DNA from: Pseudomonas moraviensis
GTDB taxonomy: Bacteria > Pseudomonadota > Gammaproteobacteria > Pseudomonadales > Pseudomonadaceae
NCBI RefSeq assembly: GCF_900105805.1
Contig: NZ_LT629788.1
Span: 6,028,442-6,092,441 of the forward strand
Direction: 5' to 3'
DNA: 64,000 nt
Shown in pieces: positions 1 to 7,744 of the stretch (positions are counted from its first letter, which is position 1; every line of letters begins with the position of its first letter). Below the pieces are notes generated by a model. It had not been told where the DNA came from. It saw only the letters and a list, made by a program, of their open reading frames with translations, and did not search any database. The position numbers and the translations under genes were made by a program.

Positions 1-407
1 AGCTCATCGGTCACCGCGACGCCTTCGCTGTGGTGCAGCAGGGCGATCGCCAGGTAGTCGGTCATGCCTTGCTGATAGTGGGCAAAGAGCACATGGCCGC
101 CCACCGACAGGTTGGATTCTTCCATCAGCTTCTGCAGGTGCTCGACCGCCACTTTACTGAATGCGGTGAAGTCACGGCCGCCTTCCATGTACTCCTTCAG
201 CCAGCCGCTGAAGGGGAACGCGCCGGACTCCGGATGGAACAGGCCCCAGGCTTTGCCCTGTTTGGCGTTGTAGCTCTCATTGAGGTCGGCGAGCATGTTT
301 TCGATGGCTGCGGACTCCGCCAGTTCAGAGTCACGGGCGTGCAGAACTGCGGGCGTGCCGTCGGGTTTTTTGTCGATCAGGTGGACGATGCAATGACGGA
401 TCGGCAT
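1..407 (-). CDS. yejK: Nucleoid-associated protein YejK/NdpA (N-terminal part, cut by window edge)
   Basis: The reverse strand reads from an ATG at 405-407 to the window edge and gives about 135 residues beginning MPIRHCIVHLIDKKPDG, followed by an LNESYNAKQGKAWG stretch. This matches my memory of the YejK/NdpA family of nucleoid-associated proteins (about 335 residues when complete). These proteins bind DNA and, in enterobacteria, affect gyrase. The carboxy-terminal 60 per cent lies outside the window. It is divergent from the HU gene hupN, another nucleoid protein, which is the arrangement expected in Pseudomonas. Family assignment is from recognition of the N-terminus only. Confidence 0.85.
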   Translation of the reverse strand, partial: MPIRHCIVHLIDKKPDGTPAVLHARDSELAESAAIENMLADLNESYNAKQGKAWGLFHPESGAFPFSGWLKEYMEGGRDFTAFSKVAVEHLQKLMEESNLSVGGHVLFAHYQQGMTDYLAIALLHHSEGVAVTDE

Positions 408-802
408 GGGCTTCTCGGCTGTTGGAAGGGAGGAGGGCAGGCTCCCCCGAAAAAGCGCTCAGTGTACCGCAACCACTGGTTTTGGCGCGGGTTGCACGGC
501 AAAACCGGGGCGCGCGCCCGGCCTTATGCGGTTTTTTACCGATTTAGCGCAATAAAGCTGACCAAATGGGTAGCTAGAGGCGGATATTTCCTTGTCGCTG
601 TGCTAGTTTTGCGCGGTCTTACGCGAAGTCACTGCGTTAAGCGTGCATTCAGCATTTGTCAGGTCGAACCAAACCCTGATTTCGGCATCTATAACCCGAC
701 TCGTCGTGGTTATCGCCGAGGGTGCCAGATCCAGAAGATCGGGCTCGATGGCTGACACTGCACTCTGCAATCCATATGAATTTGATAGGGAAGGAACACT
801 AC
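408..802. other. Divergent intergenic region between yejK and hupN
   Basis: This 395-base gap holds the promoters of both divergent nucleoid-protein genes. A TATAAC hexamer at 690-695 is a plausible -10 for hupN, but I see no matching -35 at normal spacing. No small gene is supported, although frames remain open through part of it. Confidence 0.4.
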
Positions 803-1084
803 ATGGCTCTTACTAAAGACCAACTGATCGCCGACATCGCTGAAGCTATCGACGCGCCGAAAACCACCGCGCGTAACGCTCTGGACCAACTGGGCCAAAT
901 CGTTGCCGATCAGCTGGAAAACGGCGGCGAAATCACCTTGCCAGGTATCGGCAAGCTGAAAGTGACCGAGCGTCCTGCCCGCACTGGCCGTAACCCTTCG
1001 ACTGGCGCTGCCATCGAAATCCCTGCCAAGAAAGTGATCAAGCTGGTTGTGGCCAAAGGCCTGACCGACGCTGTGAACAAGTAA
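803..1084 (+). CDS. hupN: HU-family DNA-binding protein HupN
   Basis: A 93-residue HU-type histone-like protein. The sequence shows the HU/IHF signature GRNPSTGAAIEIPAKK at residues 62-77, which forms the beta-arm that intercalates in the DNA minor groove, preceded by two amphipathic helices. The ATG at 803 is chosen over an upstream in-frame start at 722 because AAGGAA at 791-796 is a good ribosome binding site and residue 1 then aligns with the HU family start MALTKDQLI. Its place next to yejK matches hupN of P. putida, the third HU paralogue of pseudomonads, hence the symbol. It is followed at once by a strong terminator, so it is probably monocistronic. Confidence 0.92.
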   Translation: MALTKDQLIADIAEAIDAPKTTARNALDQLGQIVADQLENGGEITLPGIGKLKVTERPARTGRNPSTGAAIEIPAKKVIKLVVAKGLTDAVNK

Positions 1085-1095
1085 GACGCAGCGAT

Positions 1096-1138
1096 AAAAA
1101 AACCGTGCTTCGGAGAGATCCGGGGCACGGTTTTTTTG
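1096..1138 (+). terminator. Rho-independent terminator of hupN
   Basis: The arms AAACCGTGC and GCACGGTTT flank a short loop, with an A-run before and seven T after, 12 bases beyond the hupN stop. The A/T runs on both sides could make it work in both directions, serving also the end of the convergent rlmF transcript. Confidence 0.9.
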
Positions 1139-1172
1139 TGTCTGCAATTCGGTGGGTATGTCACTGAAGCAT

Positions 1173-1261
1173 TGTGGGAGCGAGCCTGCTCGCGAATGCG
1201 GTGGTTCAGTCACCTTGGATGTCGACTGATAGACCGCTTTCGCGAGCAGGCTCGCTCCCAC
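1173..1261. repeat. REP palindrome pair, GTGGGAGCGAGCCTGCTCGCGA type
   Basis: Two inverted copies of the GTGGGAGCGAGCCTGCTCGCG unit are separated by about 40 bases. The same unit recurs at 62467-62531 and 63917-63985, and a GTAGGAGTGAGCC variant at 18183, 43530 and 52203. These are extragenic REP doublets typical of P. fluorescens-group genomes. Confidence 0.9.
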
Positions 1262-1279
1262 AAGGTAATCCGCAGTGTG

Positions 1280-2299
1280 TTAGCGCACCCAGCGCTCGCG
1301 CCGCCAGATCTGCTGCTCGGACTTGGTCTGGAAGGTCCAGGCCACGAAGCGGCTCTGCTTCTGTCCCTGGGACATCTCCACGACCTGGCTTTCCAGCACG
1401 CCGGCCTTTTTCAGCGCGGTTTCGATGGCTGGCAGGTTCGAAGCTTTTGACACCAGCGTGCTGAACCACAGCACTTTGTGCTGGAAGTTCGCGCTCTCGG
1501 CGATCAATTGCGTCACAAAACGTGCTTCTCCGCCTTCACACCACAGTTCCGCCGACTGGCCGCCGAAGTTCAGCACCGGCAACTTGCGTTTCGGATCGGC
1601 CTTGCCCAGGGCGCGCCATTTGCGCTCGCTGCCCTTGGTCGCTTCTTCCATCGAAGCGTGGAAGGGCGGGTTGCACATGGTCAGGTCAAAGCGCTCGCCC
1701 GGCTCCAGCAAGCCGATCAGGATGTGCTTGCGGTTTTCCTGCTGGCGCAGCTGGATCACCTTGCTCAGGTCGTTGGATTGCACGATGGCTCGAGCCGCCG
1801 CCACGGCCGTCGGATCGATCTCCGAGCCGAGGAAGTGCCAGCGGTATTCGCTGTTGCCAATCAGCGGATACACGCAGTTGGCGCCCATGCCGATGTCCAG
1901 CACATTGACGATTGCGCCGCGCGGGACCTTGCCGTCGTTCATGCTCGCCAGCAGGTCGGCGAGAAAGTGCACGTAATCGGCACGCCCCGGCACCGGTGGG
2001 CAGAGGTAGTCCGCCGGAATGTCCCAATGCTGGATGCCATAAAACGACTTGAGCAGCGCCCGGTTGAACACGCGTACCGCGTCGGGGCTGGCGAAGTCGA
2101 TGCTTTCCTTGCCGTACGGGTTGGTGATCACGTACTTGGCCAACTCGGGCGTGGTCTTGATCAGCGCCGGGAAGTCGTAACGACCCTGATGGCGATTGCG
2201 CGGATGCAGGCTGGCCTTCTCACGCGGCTCTACGGTCTTGGCCGGGGTCGCGGAGTCAGGCTTCTTGCGCGCAGGTTTGGGTGTGCGGGGGGCGGTCAT
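1280..2299 (-). CDS. rlmF: 23S rRNA (adenine(1618)-N(6))-methyltransferase RlmF
   Basis: A 339-residue SAM-dependent methyltransferase. The N-terminal 40 residues are Pro/Lys/Arg-rich, then HPRNRHQGRYDF, the hallmark opening of RlmF. The SAM-binding loop LDIGMGANCVYP lies near residues 133-144, and the N6-adenine methylase catalytic motif NPPF is at 210-213. Known role: methylates A1618 of 23S rRNA. I start at the ATG at 2297-2299. A GTG at 2345-2347 in the same frame would add 16 residues, and neither has a strong ribosome binding site. It is separated from valS, which lies on the same strand, by the IS110 insertion, so a formerly shared or adjacent transcription arrangement has been interrupted. 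Confidence 0.9.
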   Translation of the reverse strand: MTAPRTPKPARKKPDSATPAKTVEPREKASLHPRNRHQGRYDFPALIKTTPELAKYVITNPYGKESIDFASPDAVRVFNRALLKSFYGIQHWDIPADYLCPPVPGRADYVHFLADLLASMNDGKVPRGAIVNVLDIGMGANCVYPLIGNSEYRWHFLGSEIDPTAVAAARAIVQSNDLSKVIQLRQQENRKHILIGLLEPGERFDLTMCNPPFHASMEEATKGSERKWRALGKADPKRKLPVLNFGGQSAELWCEGGEARFVTQLIAESANFQHKVLWFSTLVSKASNLPAIETALKKAGVLESQVVEMSQGQKQSRFVAWTFQTKSEQQIWRRERWVR

Positions 2300-2373
2300 G
2301 GGCGTGGTCGATTCGGGTATGGCTGAAAGTGGCGGGTATTGTCCCACATTGATGCGCCATACGCCGAACCCAT

Positions 2374-2453
2374 GTAGGAGCTGCCGAAGGCTGCGATCTT
2401 TTGATGTTGATTTTTAGAAGCAAATCAAAAGATCGCAGCCTTCGGCAGCTCCT
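2374..2453. repeat. REP pair (GTAGGAGCTGCCGAAGGCTGCGATC type), interrupted at its right end by the IS110 element
   Basis: Left arm 2374-2402 and right arm 2426-2453 are inverted copies of the GCTGCCGAAGGCTGCGATC unit. Other copies in this window end CAGCTCCTACAGG or CAGCTCCTACAT, but here the match stops after CAGCTCCT at 2453. The missing ACAGGG reappears at 3682, just beyond the transposase gene, showing that the palindrome was split by the insertion. Confidence 0.92.
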
Positions 2454-2460
2454 TGTATCT

Positions 2461-2650
2461 CGACTAACGCTCCGCCAGGAGCGATAGTTCTCGACTGATC
2501 ATCGAGGGAGGGACTTGGAAGCCGCGCAGCTCCTTAGGCTTTTTGCCTGTGACGTAGATCGTGCTCCAGCCCTCCACACTCACTCGTACAGTTCGCACGG
2601 TATCTTGGGCCCGCCTCCGGCGAGAGCCCGCATTCGCAAGGTTGGACAGA
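2461..2650 (+). ncRNA. Candidate IS110 bridge RNA in the non-coding left end
   Basis: Within the left end I can place guide-like segments. GCAGCTCCT at 2526-2534 equals the left target flank plus core (2445-2453). CCTGT at 2546-2550 is the reverse complement of the right target flank ACAGG (3682-3686). Both sit in a loop closed by GGAGGG (2507-2512) pairing with CCCTCC (2570-2575) and TGGA (2516-2519) with TCCA (2565-2568). Downstream, ACGGTATCTT at 2597-2606 equals the element's right end plus core and first left-end base, and GCAAG at 2636-2640 can pair with CTTGT of the left end (one G-T wobble). This order matches the target-binding and donor-binding loops described for IS621. The RNA ends are not defined by the sequence. 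Confidence 0.72.
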
Positions 2651-2692
2651 GTGAAGTGATGATCGCAACAGGGAACAAGTGGAGAAACGATC

Positions 2693-3664
2693 ATGTCTGG
2701 TTTCGTTGGCGTCGACATCGCAAAGAACACCTTTGATATCGCTACACACCTGCCCAATGGCAAGCACAAAACCAAGGCCAAGCTGGCCAACGACCCAAAG
2801 GGCTTTAAAGAGTTTGAGGCGTGGCTAGAAAAAAACGCCGAGCGTTCGGCCCTGATCGTGATGGAAGCCACGAGCGTCTACCACTTGGAGCTCGCGGAGT
2901 TCGTTTACAACAAAGGCTTCCGGGTCTGCGTCGTGAACCCGGCTACGACCAAAGCGTACGCTGACAGCGAACTGCGCCGCATCAAGACTGATAAAAGTGA
3001 TGCCAAACTGATCGCTGACTTTGCCCGGGAAAAGGATCAAAAACTTCACCCATGGGCGCCTGAGCCGCTGAAATACCGCCAGTTGAAAGCAATGGTGCGC
3101 CGCCTGGATGACCTTCAGGAAATGGAACAAATGGAGCTTAATCGTCTGGACGTTTCCGACGAAAAGGTCAAAGACTCGATCAACTCTGTTCTGCGCCATA
3201 TCGAAAAAGAGATCGTGGAAACGCATAAGGCGATCAAAAAACACATCGATGACGACCCGGATATGCGTCAGATGCGGAATCTGATCGTAACCATCGACGG
3301 CATCGGACAAAAAACGCTTGAACGATTGCTGGCCGAACTGGGTGACTTGCGCAAATACAGTGACCCTCGCCAACTGGTCGCTGCTGCGGGGCTCAATCCA
3401 AAGCTGCAGGAATCAGGAAAGCTCAAAGGTCATACCCTGATCTCAAGAGTAGGGTCAGCACGGCTGCGTGCAGGCCTCTACATGCCTGGCATGGTGGCGC
3501 TGAAACACAATAAGGCGATCAAGGCGATGAAAGAACGCCTGGAAGCCAACGGCAAGGCTCCCAAGCAGATCATCTGCGCAGCAATGCGCAAGCTGCTGCA
3601 CTTCGTTTACGGAGTGCTCAAGTCAGGACTGCCATATGACCCGAAACTTGCGCTTGCCCGGTAA
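2693..3664 (+). CDS. IS110-family transposase (bridge-RNA-type DEDD/serine recombinase)
   Basis: A 323-residue transposase. The N-terminal RuvC-like DEDD domain shows GVDIAKNTFD (Asp8), VMEAT (Glu58) and RIKTDKSDAKLIADFA (Asp100, Asp103). A central coiled-coil-rich stretch spans about 130-185. The C-terminal Tnp_20 domain carries GIGQKTLERLL and AAGLNPKLQESGKLKG, with Ser241 at the position of the catalytic serine of IS621 as I remember it. Length is typical of the family (IS621 about 326). The ATG at 2693 is preceded by AAGTGGAGAAACGATC. No truncation or frameshift is seen and all catalytic residues are present, so the element may be active. It reads opposite to the flanking rlmF and valS. 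Confidence 0.95.
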   Translation: MSGFVGVDIAKNTFDIATHLPNGKHKTKAKLANDPKGFKEFEAWLEKNAERSALIVMEATSVYHLELAEFVYNKGFRVCVVNPATTKAYADSELRRIKTDKSDAKLIADFAREKDQKLHPWAPEPLKYRQLKAMVRRLDDLQEMEQMELNRLDVSDEKVKDSINSVLRHIEKEIVETHKAIKKHIDDDPDMRQMRNLIVTIDGIGQKTLERLLAELGDLRKYSDPRQLVAAAGLNPKLQESGKLKGHTLISRVGSARLRAGLYMPGMVALKHNKAIKAMKERLEANGKAPKQIICAAMRKLLHFVYGVLKSGLPYDPKLALAR

Positions 3665-3699
3665 GGCTCAAGACGGTATCTACAGGGAAATGTGGGAAA

Positions 3700-3732
3700 C
3701 AAAAAGGGAGGCCTCCTGGGCCTCCCTTTTTC
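3700..3732. terminator. Bidirectional terminator between the IS and valS
   Basis: A perfect GGGAGGCC/GGCCTCCC stem (3706-3713 with 3719-3726) is flanked by five A on the left and five T on the right. On the minus strand it lies 15 bases after the valS stop and is probably its terminator. On the plus strand it would stop transcripts leaving the IS. Confidence 0.88.
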
Positions 3733-3746
3733 ATTGCGATCTGCCG

Positions 3747-6593
3747 TTACAGGCTGGCAATCCGCGCGTGCTGCTCGGCCAGTTTGCCCAAGGCCTGTTC
3801 AGCCTCGGCCAGTTTGGCGCGTTCCTTCTCGATGACTTCGGCCGGGGCCTTGTCAACGAAACCGGCGTTGGACAGTTTGCCGCCAACCCGCTGGACTTCG
3901 CCCTGCAGACGCAGGATTTCCTTGTCCAGGCGTGCCAGTTCGGCGCCTTTGTCGATCAGACCGGCCATCGGCACCAGCACTTCCATCTCGCCGACCAGTG
4001 CGGTGGCGGACAGCGGTGCTTCTTCGCCAGCCTTCAGAACGGTGATCGATTCCAGACGCGCCAGCTTCTTCAGCAGCGCTTCGTTCTCGGTCAGACGGCG
4101 CTGGTCTTCAGCGCTGACGTTCTTCAGGTAGATCGGCAGTGGCTTGCCCGGGCCGATGTTCATTTCGCCACGAATGTTGCGCGTGCCGAGCATCAGGCCT
4201 TTCAGCCATTCGATATCGTCTTCGGCCGCCGGATCGATGCGCTCTTCATTGGCCACCGGCCAAGGTTGCAGCATGATGGTCTTGCCCTGAATGCCGGCCA
4301 GCGGCGCGATGCGCTGCCAGATTTCTTCAGTGATGAACGGCATGAACGGATGTGCCAGACGCAACGCCACTTCCAGCACGCGCACCAGCGTACGGCGAGT
4401 GCCGCGCTGACGTTCGACCGGCGCGTTCTCGTCCCACAGCACGGGCTTGGAAAGCTCCAGGTACCAGTCGCAGTACTGGTTCCAGATGAACTCGTACAGC
4501 GCTTGCGCGGCGAGGTCGAAACGGAACTGATCCAGTTGACGGGTCACTTCGGCTTCGGTGCGTTGCAGTTGCGAGATGATCCAGCGATCGGCCAGCGACA
4601 GCTCGTAGGCTTCGCCGTTCTGGCCGCAGTCTTCGCCCTTGTCCAGAACGTAGCGCGCGGCGTTCCAGATCTTGTTGCAGAAGTTGCGATAGCCTTCGAC
4701 GCGGCCCATGTCGAACTTGATGTCGCGACCAGTCGAGGCCAGCGAGCAGAACGTGAAGCGCAGGGCGTCGGTGCCGTAGCTTTCGATGCCGTTGGCGAAC
4801 TCTTCGCGGGTCTGCTTTTCGATCTTCTTCGCCAGTTTCGGCTGCATCAGGCCCGAGGTGCGTTTCTGCACCAGCGACTCGAGGTCGATGCCATCGATGA
4901 TGTCCAGCGGGTCAAGAACGTTGCCCTTGGACTTGGACATCTTCTGGCCCTGGCCGTCGCGCACCAGGCCGTGTACGTAGACAGTCTTGAACGGAACCTG
5001 CGGCGTGCCGTCTTCGTTCTTCATCAGGTGCATGGTCATCATGATCATCCGGGCAACCCAGAAGAAGATGATGTCGAAACCGGTGACCAGAACGTCGGTG
5101 GAGTGGAATTTCTTCAGGAACTCGGTCTGCTCAGGCCAGCCCAGGGTCGAGAATGTCCAAAGGCCGGAACTGAACCAGGTATCGAGTACGTCGTTGTCCT
5201 GTTGCAGCGCAACGTCCGGGCCGAGGTTGTGCTTGGCACGCACTTCGGCTTCGTCGCGGCCGACGTAGACCTTGCCGGACTCGTCGTACCAGGCCGGAAT
5301 CCGGTGGCCCCACCACAGCTGACGGCTGATGCACCAGTCCTGGATGTCACGCATCCACGAGAAGTACATGTTTTCGTACTGCTTGGGCACGAACTGGATG
5401 CGCCCGTCTTCGACCGCAGCAATCGCCGGCTCGGCCAAAGGCTTGGTCGATACGTACCACTGGTCGGTCAGCCACGGCTCGATGACCGTGCCGGAGCGGT
5501 CGCCTTTCGGCGTTTTCAGGTTGTGATCATTGACGCTCACCAGCAGGCCGGCGGCGTCGAACGCGGCGACGATCTGCTTGCGCGCTTCGAAACGCTCCAG
5601 GCCAGCGAACTCGGCCGGAATCTTGCCGTCGATGCTTTCGTTCAGCGTACCGTCGAGGTTGAACACCTGGGCTGCCGGCAGCACGTTGGCGTTCTTGTCG
5701 AAGATGTTCAGCAGCGGCAGGTTGTGGCGCTTGCCGACTTCGTAGTCATTGAAATCGTGCGCCGGAGTGATTTTCACGCAGCCGGTGCCGAATTCCGGGT
5801 CGCAGTAATCGTCGGCGATGATCGGGATACGACGGCCAACCAATGGCAGCTCGACGAATTTGCCGATCAGGGCTTTGTAGCGTTCATCGTTCGGGTTAAC
5901 CGCGACGGCGGAGTCGCCGAGCATGGTTTCCGGGCGGGTGGTGGCAACGATCAGGAAGTCATTGCCCTCAGCGGTCTTGACGCCGCCGGCCAGCGGGTAT
6001 TTCAGGTTCCACAGGAAACCTTTCTCTTCGTGGTTCTCCACTTCGAGGTCGGAAATCGCCGTGTGCAGTTTGGTGTCCCAGTTGACCAGACGCTTGCCGC
6101 GGTAGATCAGGCCGTCTTCATGCAGACGCACGAATGCTTCTTTCACCGCTTCCGAGAGGCCGTCGTCCATGGTGAAGCGCTCGCGGCTCCAGTCGACGGA
6201 CGAGCCGAGGCGACGGATCTGTCGGCTGATATTGCCGCCGGACTGATCTTTCCACTCCCAGACTTTCTCGAGGAATTTCTCGCGACCCAGATCGTGACGA
6301 TTCTGCCCCTGGGCTTCGAGTTGGCGCTCCACCAGCATCTGCGTAGCGATACCGGCGTGGTCGGTGCCCGGTTGCCACAGGGTGTCGCGACCTTGCATGC
6401 GGCGGAAACGGATCAGGGCGTCCATGATCGCGTTGTTGAAACCGTGACCCATGTGCAGGCTGCCGGTGACGTTCGGCGGCGGGATCATGATGGTGTAGGA
6501 CTCGCCCGCGCCTTGCGGGGCGAAGTAGTTCTCGGACTCCCAGGTCTTGTACCAGGAAGTTTCAATGGCGTGCGGCTGGTAGGTCTTATCCAT
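3747..6593 (-). CDS. valS: Valyl-tRNA synthetase
   Basis: A 948-residue class I aminoacyl-tRNA synthetase that charges tRNA-Val in the cytoplasm. The HIGH-type ATP motif is HMGH at residues 47-50, within PPPNVTGSLHMGHGFN, which is the ValS form. KMSKS is at 551-555. An editing (CP1) domain is inserted between them, followed by the anticodon-binding domain and a C-terminal coiled-coil arm (about residues 880-948, rich in Leu/Glu/Lys), which distinguishes ValS from IleS and LeuS. Length agrees with the family. It is last in the strand order pepA-holC-hypothetical-valS, and the terminator at 3700 follows. A 1,038-codon open frame lies antisense to it and is treated as a shadow. Confidence 0.97.
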   Translation of the reverse strand: MDKTYQPHAIETSWYKTWESENYFAPQGAGESYTIMIPPPNVTGSLHMGHGFNNAIMDALIRFRRMQGRDTLWQPGTDHAGIATQMLVERQLEAQGQNRHDLGREKFLEKVWEWKDQSGGNISRQIRRLGSSVDWSRERFTMDDGLSEAVKEAFVRLHEDGLIYRGKRLVNWDTKLHTAISDLEVENHEEKGFLWNLKYPLAGGVKTAEGNDFLIVATTRPETMLGDSAVAVNPNDERYKALIGKFVELPLVGRRIPIIADDYCDPEFGTGCVKITPAHDFNDYEVGKRHNLPLLNIFDKNANVLPAAQVFNLDGTLNESIDGKIPAEFAGLERFEARKQIVAAFDAAGLLVSVNDHNLKTPKGDRSGTVIEPWLTDQWYVSTKPLAEPAIAAVEDGRIQFVPKQYENMYFSWMRDIQDWCISRQLWWGHRIPAWYDESGKVYVGRDEAEVRAKHNLGPDVALQQDNDVLDTWFSSGLWTFSTLGWPEQTEFLKKFHSTDVLVTGFDIIFFWVARMIMMTMHLMKNEDGTPQVPFKTVYVHGLVRDGQGQKMSKSKGNVLDPLDIIDGIDLESLVQKRTSGLMQPKLAKKIEKQTREEFANGIESYGTDALRFTFCSLASTGRDIKFDMGRVEGYRNFCNKIWNAARYVLDKGEDCGQNGEAYELSLADRWIISQLQRTEAEVTRQLDQFRFDLAAQALYEFIWNQYCDWYLELSKPVLWDENAPVERQRGTRRTLVRVLEVALRLAHPFMPFITEEIWQRIAPLAGIQGKTIMLQPWPVANEERIDPAAEDDIEWLKGLMLGTRNIRGEMNIGPGKPLPIYLKNVSAEDQRRLTENEALLKKLARLESITVLKAGEEAPLSATALVGEMEVLVPMAGLIDKGAELARLDKEILRLQGEVQRVGGKLSNAGFVDKAPAEVIEKERAKLAEAEQALGKLAEQHARIASL

Positions 6594-6708
6594 GCGCGGC
6601 GGGACCCTATTGGCATTTATTCAGGAAAAGCCGGGAAGTATAGCGGGGCATGGTGCCGAGGGCGAGCGGGGTGGGCCGGATGGAGATCTAAATGTGATCG
6701 CGAACTCT

Positions 6709-6841
6709 GTGGCGAGGGAGCTTGCTCCCGCTCGGCTGCGCAGCAGTCGTAAACACTGTCACGCAGGCTTCGCGGCAAAAACACTGTTGAATGGTTTTGG
6801 GGGCGCTTCGCACCCCAGCGGGAGCAAGCTCCGTCGCCACA
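6709..6841. repeat. Long inverted repeat, GTGGCGAGGGAGCTTGCTCCC type REP doublet
   Basis: GTGGCGAGGGAGCTTGCTCCCGCT at the left is matched inversely by AGCGGGAGCAAGCTCCGTCGCCAC at the right, with about 85 bases between. It fills most of the 267-base gap between valS and its upstream neighbour. This is a third REP type in the window. Confidence 0.82.
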
Positions 6842-6860
6842 AAAAATACCGAAGGCGGGG

Positions 6861-7250
6861 TTATTCGTACTGGCTGAGCAGCCGCTCCATCCGCGCCTCG
6901 AGGCGGCGTTTGATTTCGGTCTCGATGTGCGGAGCGAAGTCGTCGATCACGTCTTGCATGATCAGTTGCGCGGCCGCGCGCAGTTCGCTGTCCAGATGGA
7001 GAAGGGCGTCCGGGCCTTTATCGACCGGTGCCGCAGCCTGGGCAGCCGGGGCTGGTGCCGGGGGTGGCGCGACGGCCGCCGGCTCGTTGCCGACGGAATC
7101 GAACAGCATTGGAATCTGTTCCTGTTCGCTGTCATCGACCGTATCGGTCAAGAGCGGCGGTTGCAGGTTGTCATCGCCGAGCAACTGGCGGATCGATTCA
7201 AGATCGTCCAGCAGGTGTGCGGATTTCTGTTGCGGTTTCGGAGTGTCCAT
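6861..7250 (-). CDS. Conserved hypothetical protein in the pepA-holC-valS cluster
   Basis: A 129-residue acidic protein of no recognised domain. Residues 1-50 are polar and acidic. A low-complexity Ala/Pro linker (PPPAPAPAAQAAAP) lies around 63-76. The C-terminal 50 residues are predicted helical, ending in KRRLEARMERLLSQYE, which looks like an amphipathic or coiled-coil helix. A gene of this size sits between holC and valS in P. aeruginosa too (PA3833, from memory). The start at 7250 is 8 bases from the holC stop, so the two are probably co-transcribed. Function unknown; a link to DNA polymerase III or valS would be guesswork. Confidence 0.75.
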   Translation of the reverse strand: MDTPKPQQKSAHLLDDLESIRQLLGDDNLQPPLLTDTVDDSEQEQIPMLFDSVGNEPAAVAPPPAPAPAAQAAAPVDKGPDALLHLDSELRAAAQLIMQDVIDDFAPHIETEIKRRLEARMERLLSQYE

Positions 7251-7258
7251 TGGAATGC

Positions 7259-7687
7259 TCAGAGTCGCTGTAAACGGTGGTCTTGCAGAGAATAGCCCTG
7301 TTCGCGATAGAAGCGGAAACTCTCCCGCGCCGCCGCTCGGATGGTCGGGTCTTCCACCACCATCTCCGCCACGCGGGCGAACTTGCTGGCGAAGGCCGGG
7401 ACTTTCAGGTCGAGGTTGACCAGAAGATCCTGATGCTCACCGCAGTCTTCCCCGAATCCCAGCACGATCAAGCCGTCCGGTTCACTGTCGGCAGGGCCGT
7501 GGGGCACGAAGCTTTCGCCCTTGAAAGCCCACAGGCGCGCATCGAGATCGTCCCGCTGGCTCGCATCGCTGCAATGCAGGTAGATGCGATGGCCCATGCG
7601 CCAGGCTTTCTCGGTGAGCTTGCAGGCAAAATCCAGGCGCGCCGAAGGATCGGCGCTCGGCAGGATGTAGAAGTCGACTTTGGTCAT
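7259..7687 (-). CDS. holC: DNA polymerase III subunit chi
   Basis: A 142-residue protein starting MTKVDFYILPSADPSARLDFACKLTEKAWRMGHR, the characteristic HolC opening; the LTEKAWRMGHRIYLHC stretch and a WAFKGESFVPH segment follow. Chi joins psi in the clamp-loader and contacts SSB during replication. The ATG at 7687 is used. The gene lies between pepA (57 bases upstream) and the hypothetical gene at 6861 on the same strand, the conserved Pseudomonas order. No anomaly is seen. Confidence 0.93.
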   Translation of the reverse strand: MTKVDFYILPSADPSARLDFACKLTEKAWRMGHRIYLHCSDASQRDDLDARLWAFKGESFVPHGPADSEPDGLIVLGFGEDCGEHQDLLVNLDLKVPAFASKFARVAEMVVEDPTIRAAARESFRFYREQGYSLQDHRLQRL

Positions 7688-7744
7688 TGCGGTTCCAGAG
7701 CAGCGAGCGGCGTCGCCATGAAGCGACGCCGCCCCTCAGCAGGT

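Larger units (their letters stand above)
2454..3681 (+). mobile_element. IS110-family insertion sequence inserted in a REP palindrome
   Basis: The element is about 1,228 bp, bounded by a shared CT dinucleotide (2452-2453 and 3680-3681; the exact boundary is ambiguous by these two bases). Removing it joins CGGCAGCTCCT to ACAGGG and restores the REP end seen elsewhere in this window. There are no terminal inverted repeats and no longer target duplication, as expected for IS110. The left end has 239 non-coding bases and the right end only about 17, the layout of the IS110 group in the strict sense rather than the IS1111 group. REP targeting is known for IS621 of E. coli and for ISPpu9/ISPpu10 of P. 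putida. It lies between rlmF and valS. Confidence 0.9.

Noticed and set aside
3636..6752. A 1,038-codon open frame antisense to the whole valS gene
   Set aside because: High-GC codon bias often leaves the opposite strand open. The translation has no recognised domain and is Gln/His/Val-rich as expected for a mirror of valS, and the sense protein has all ValS motifs.
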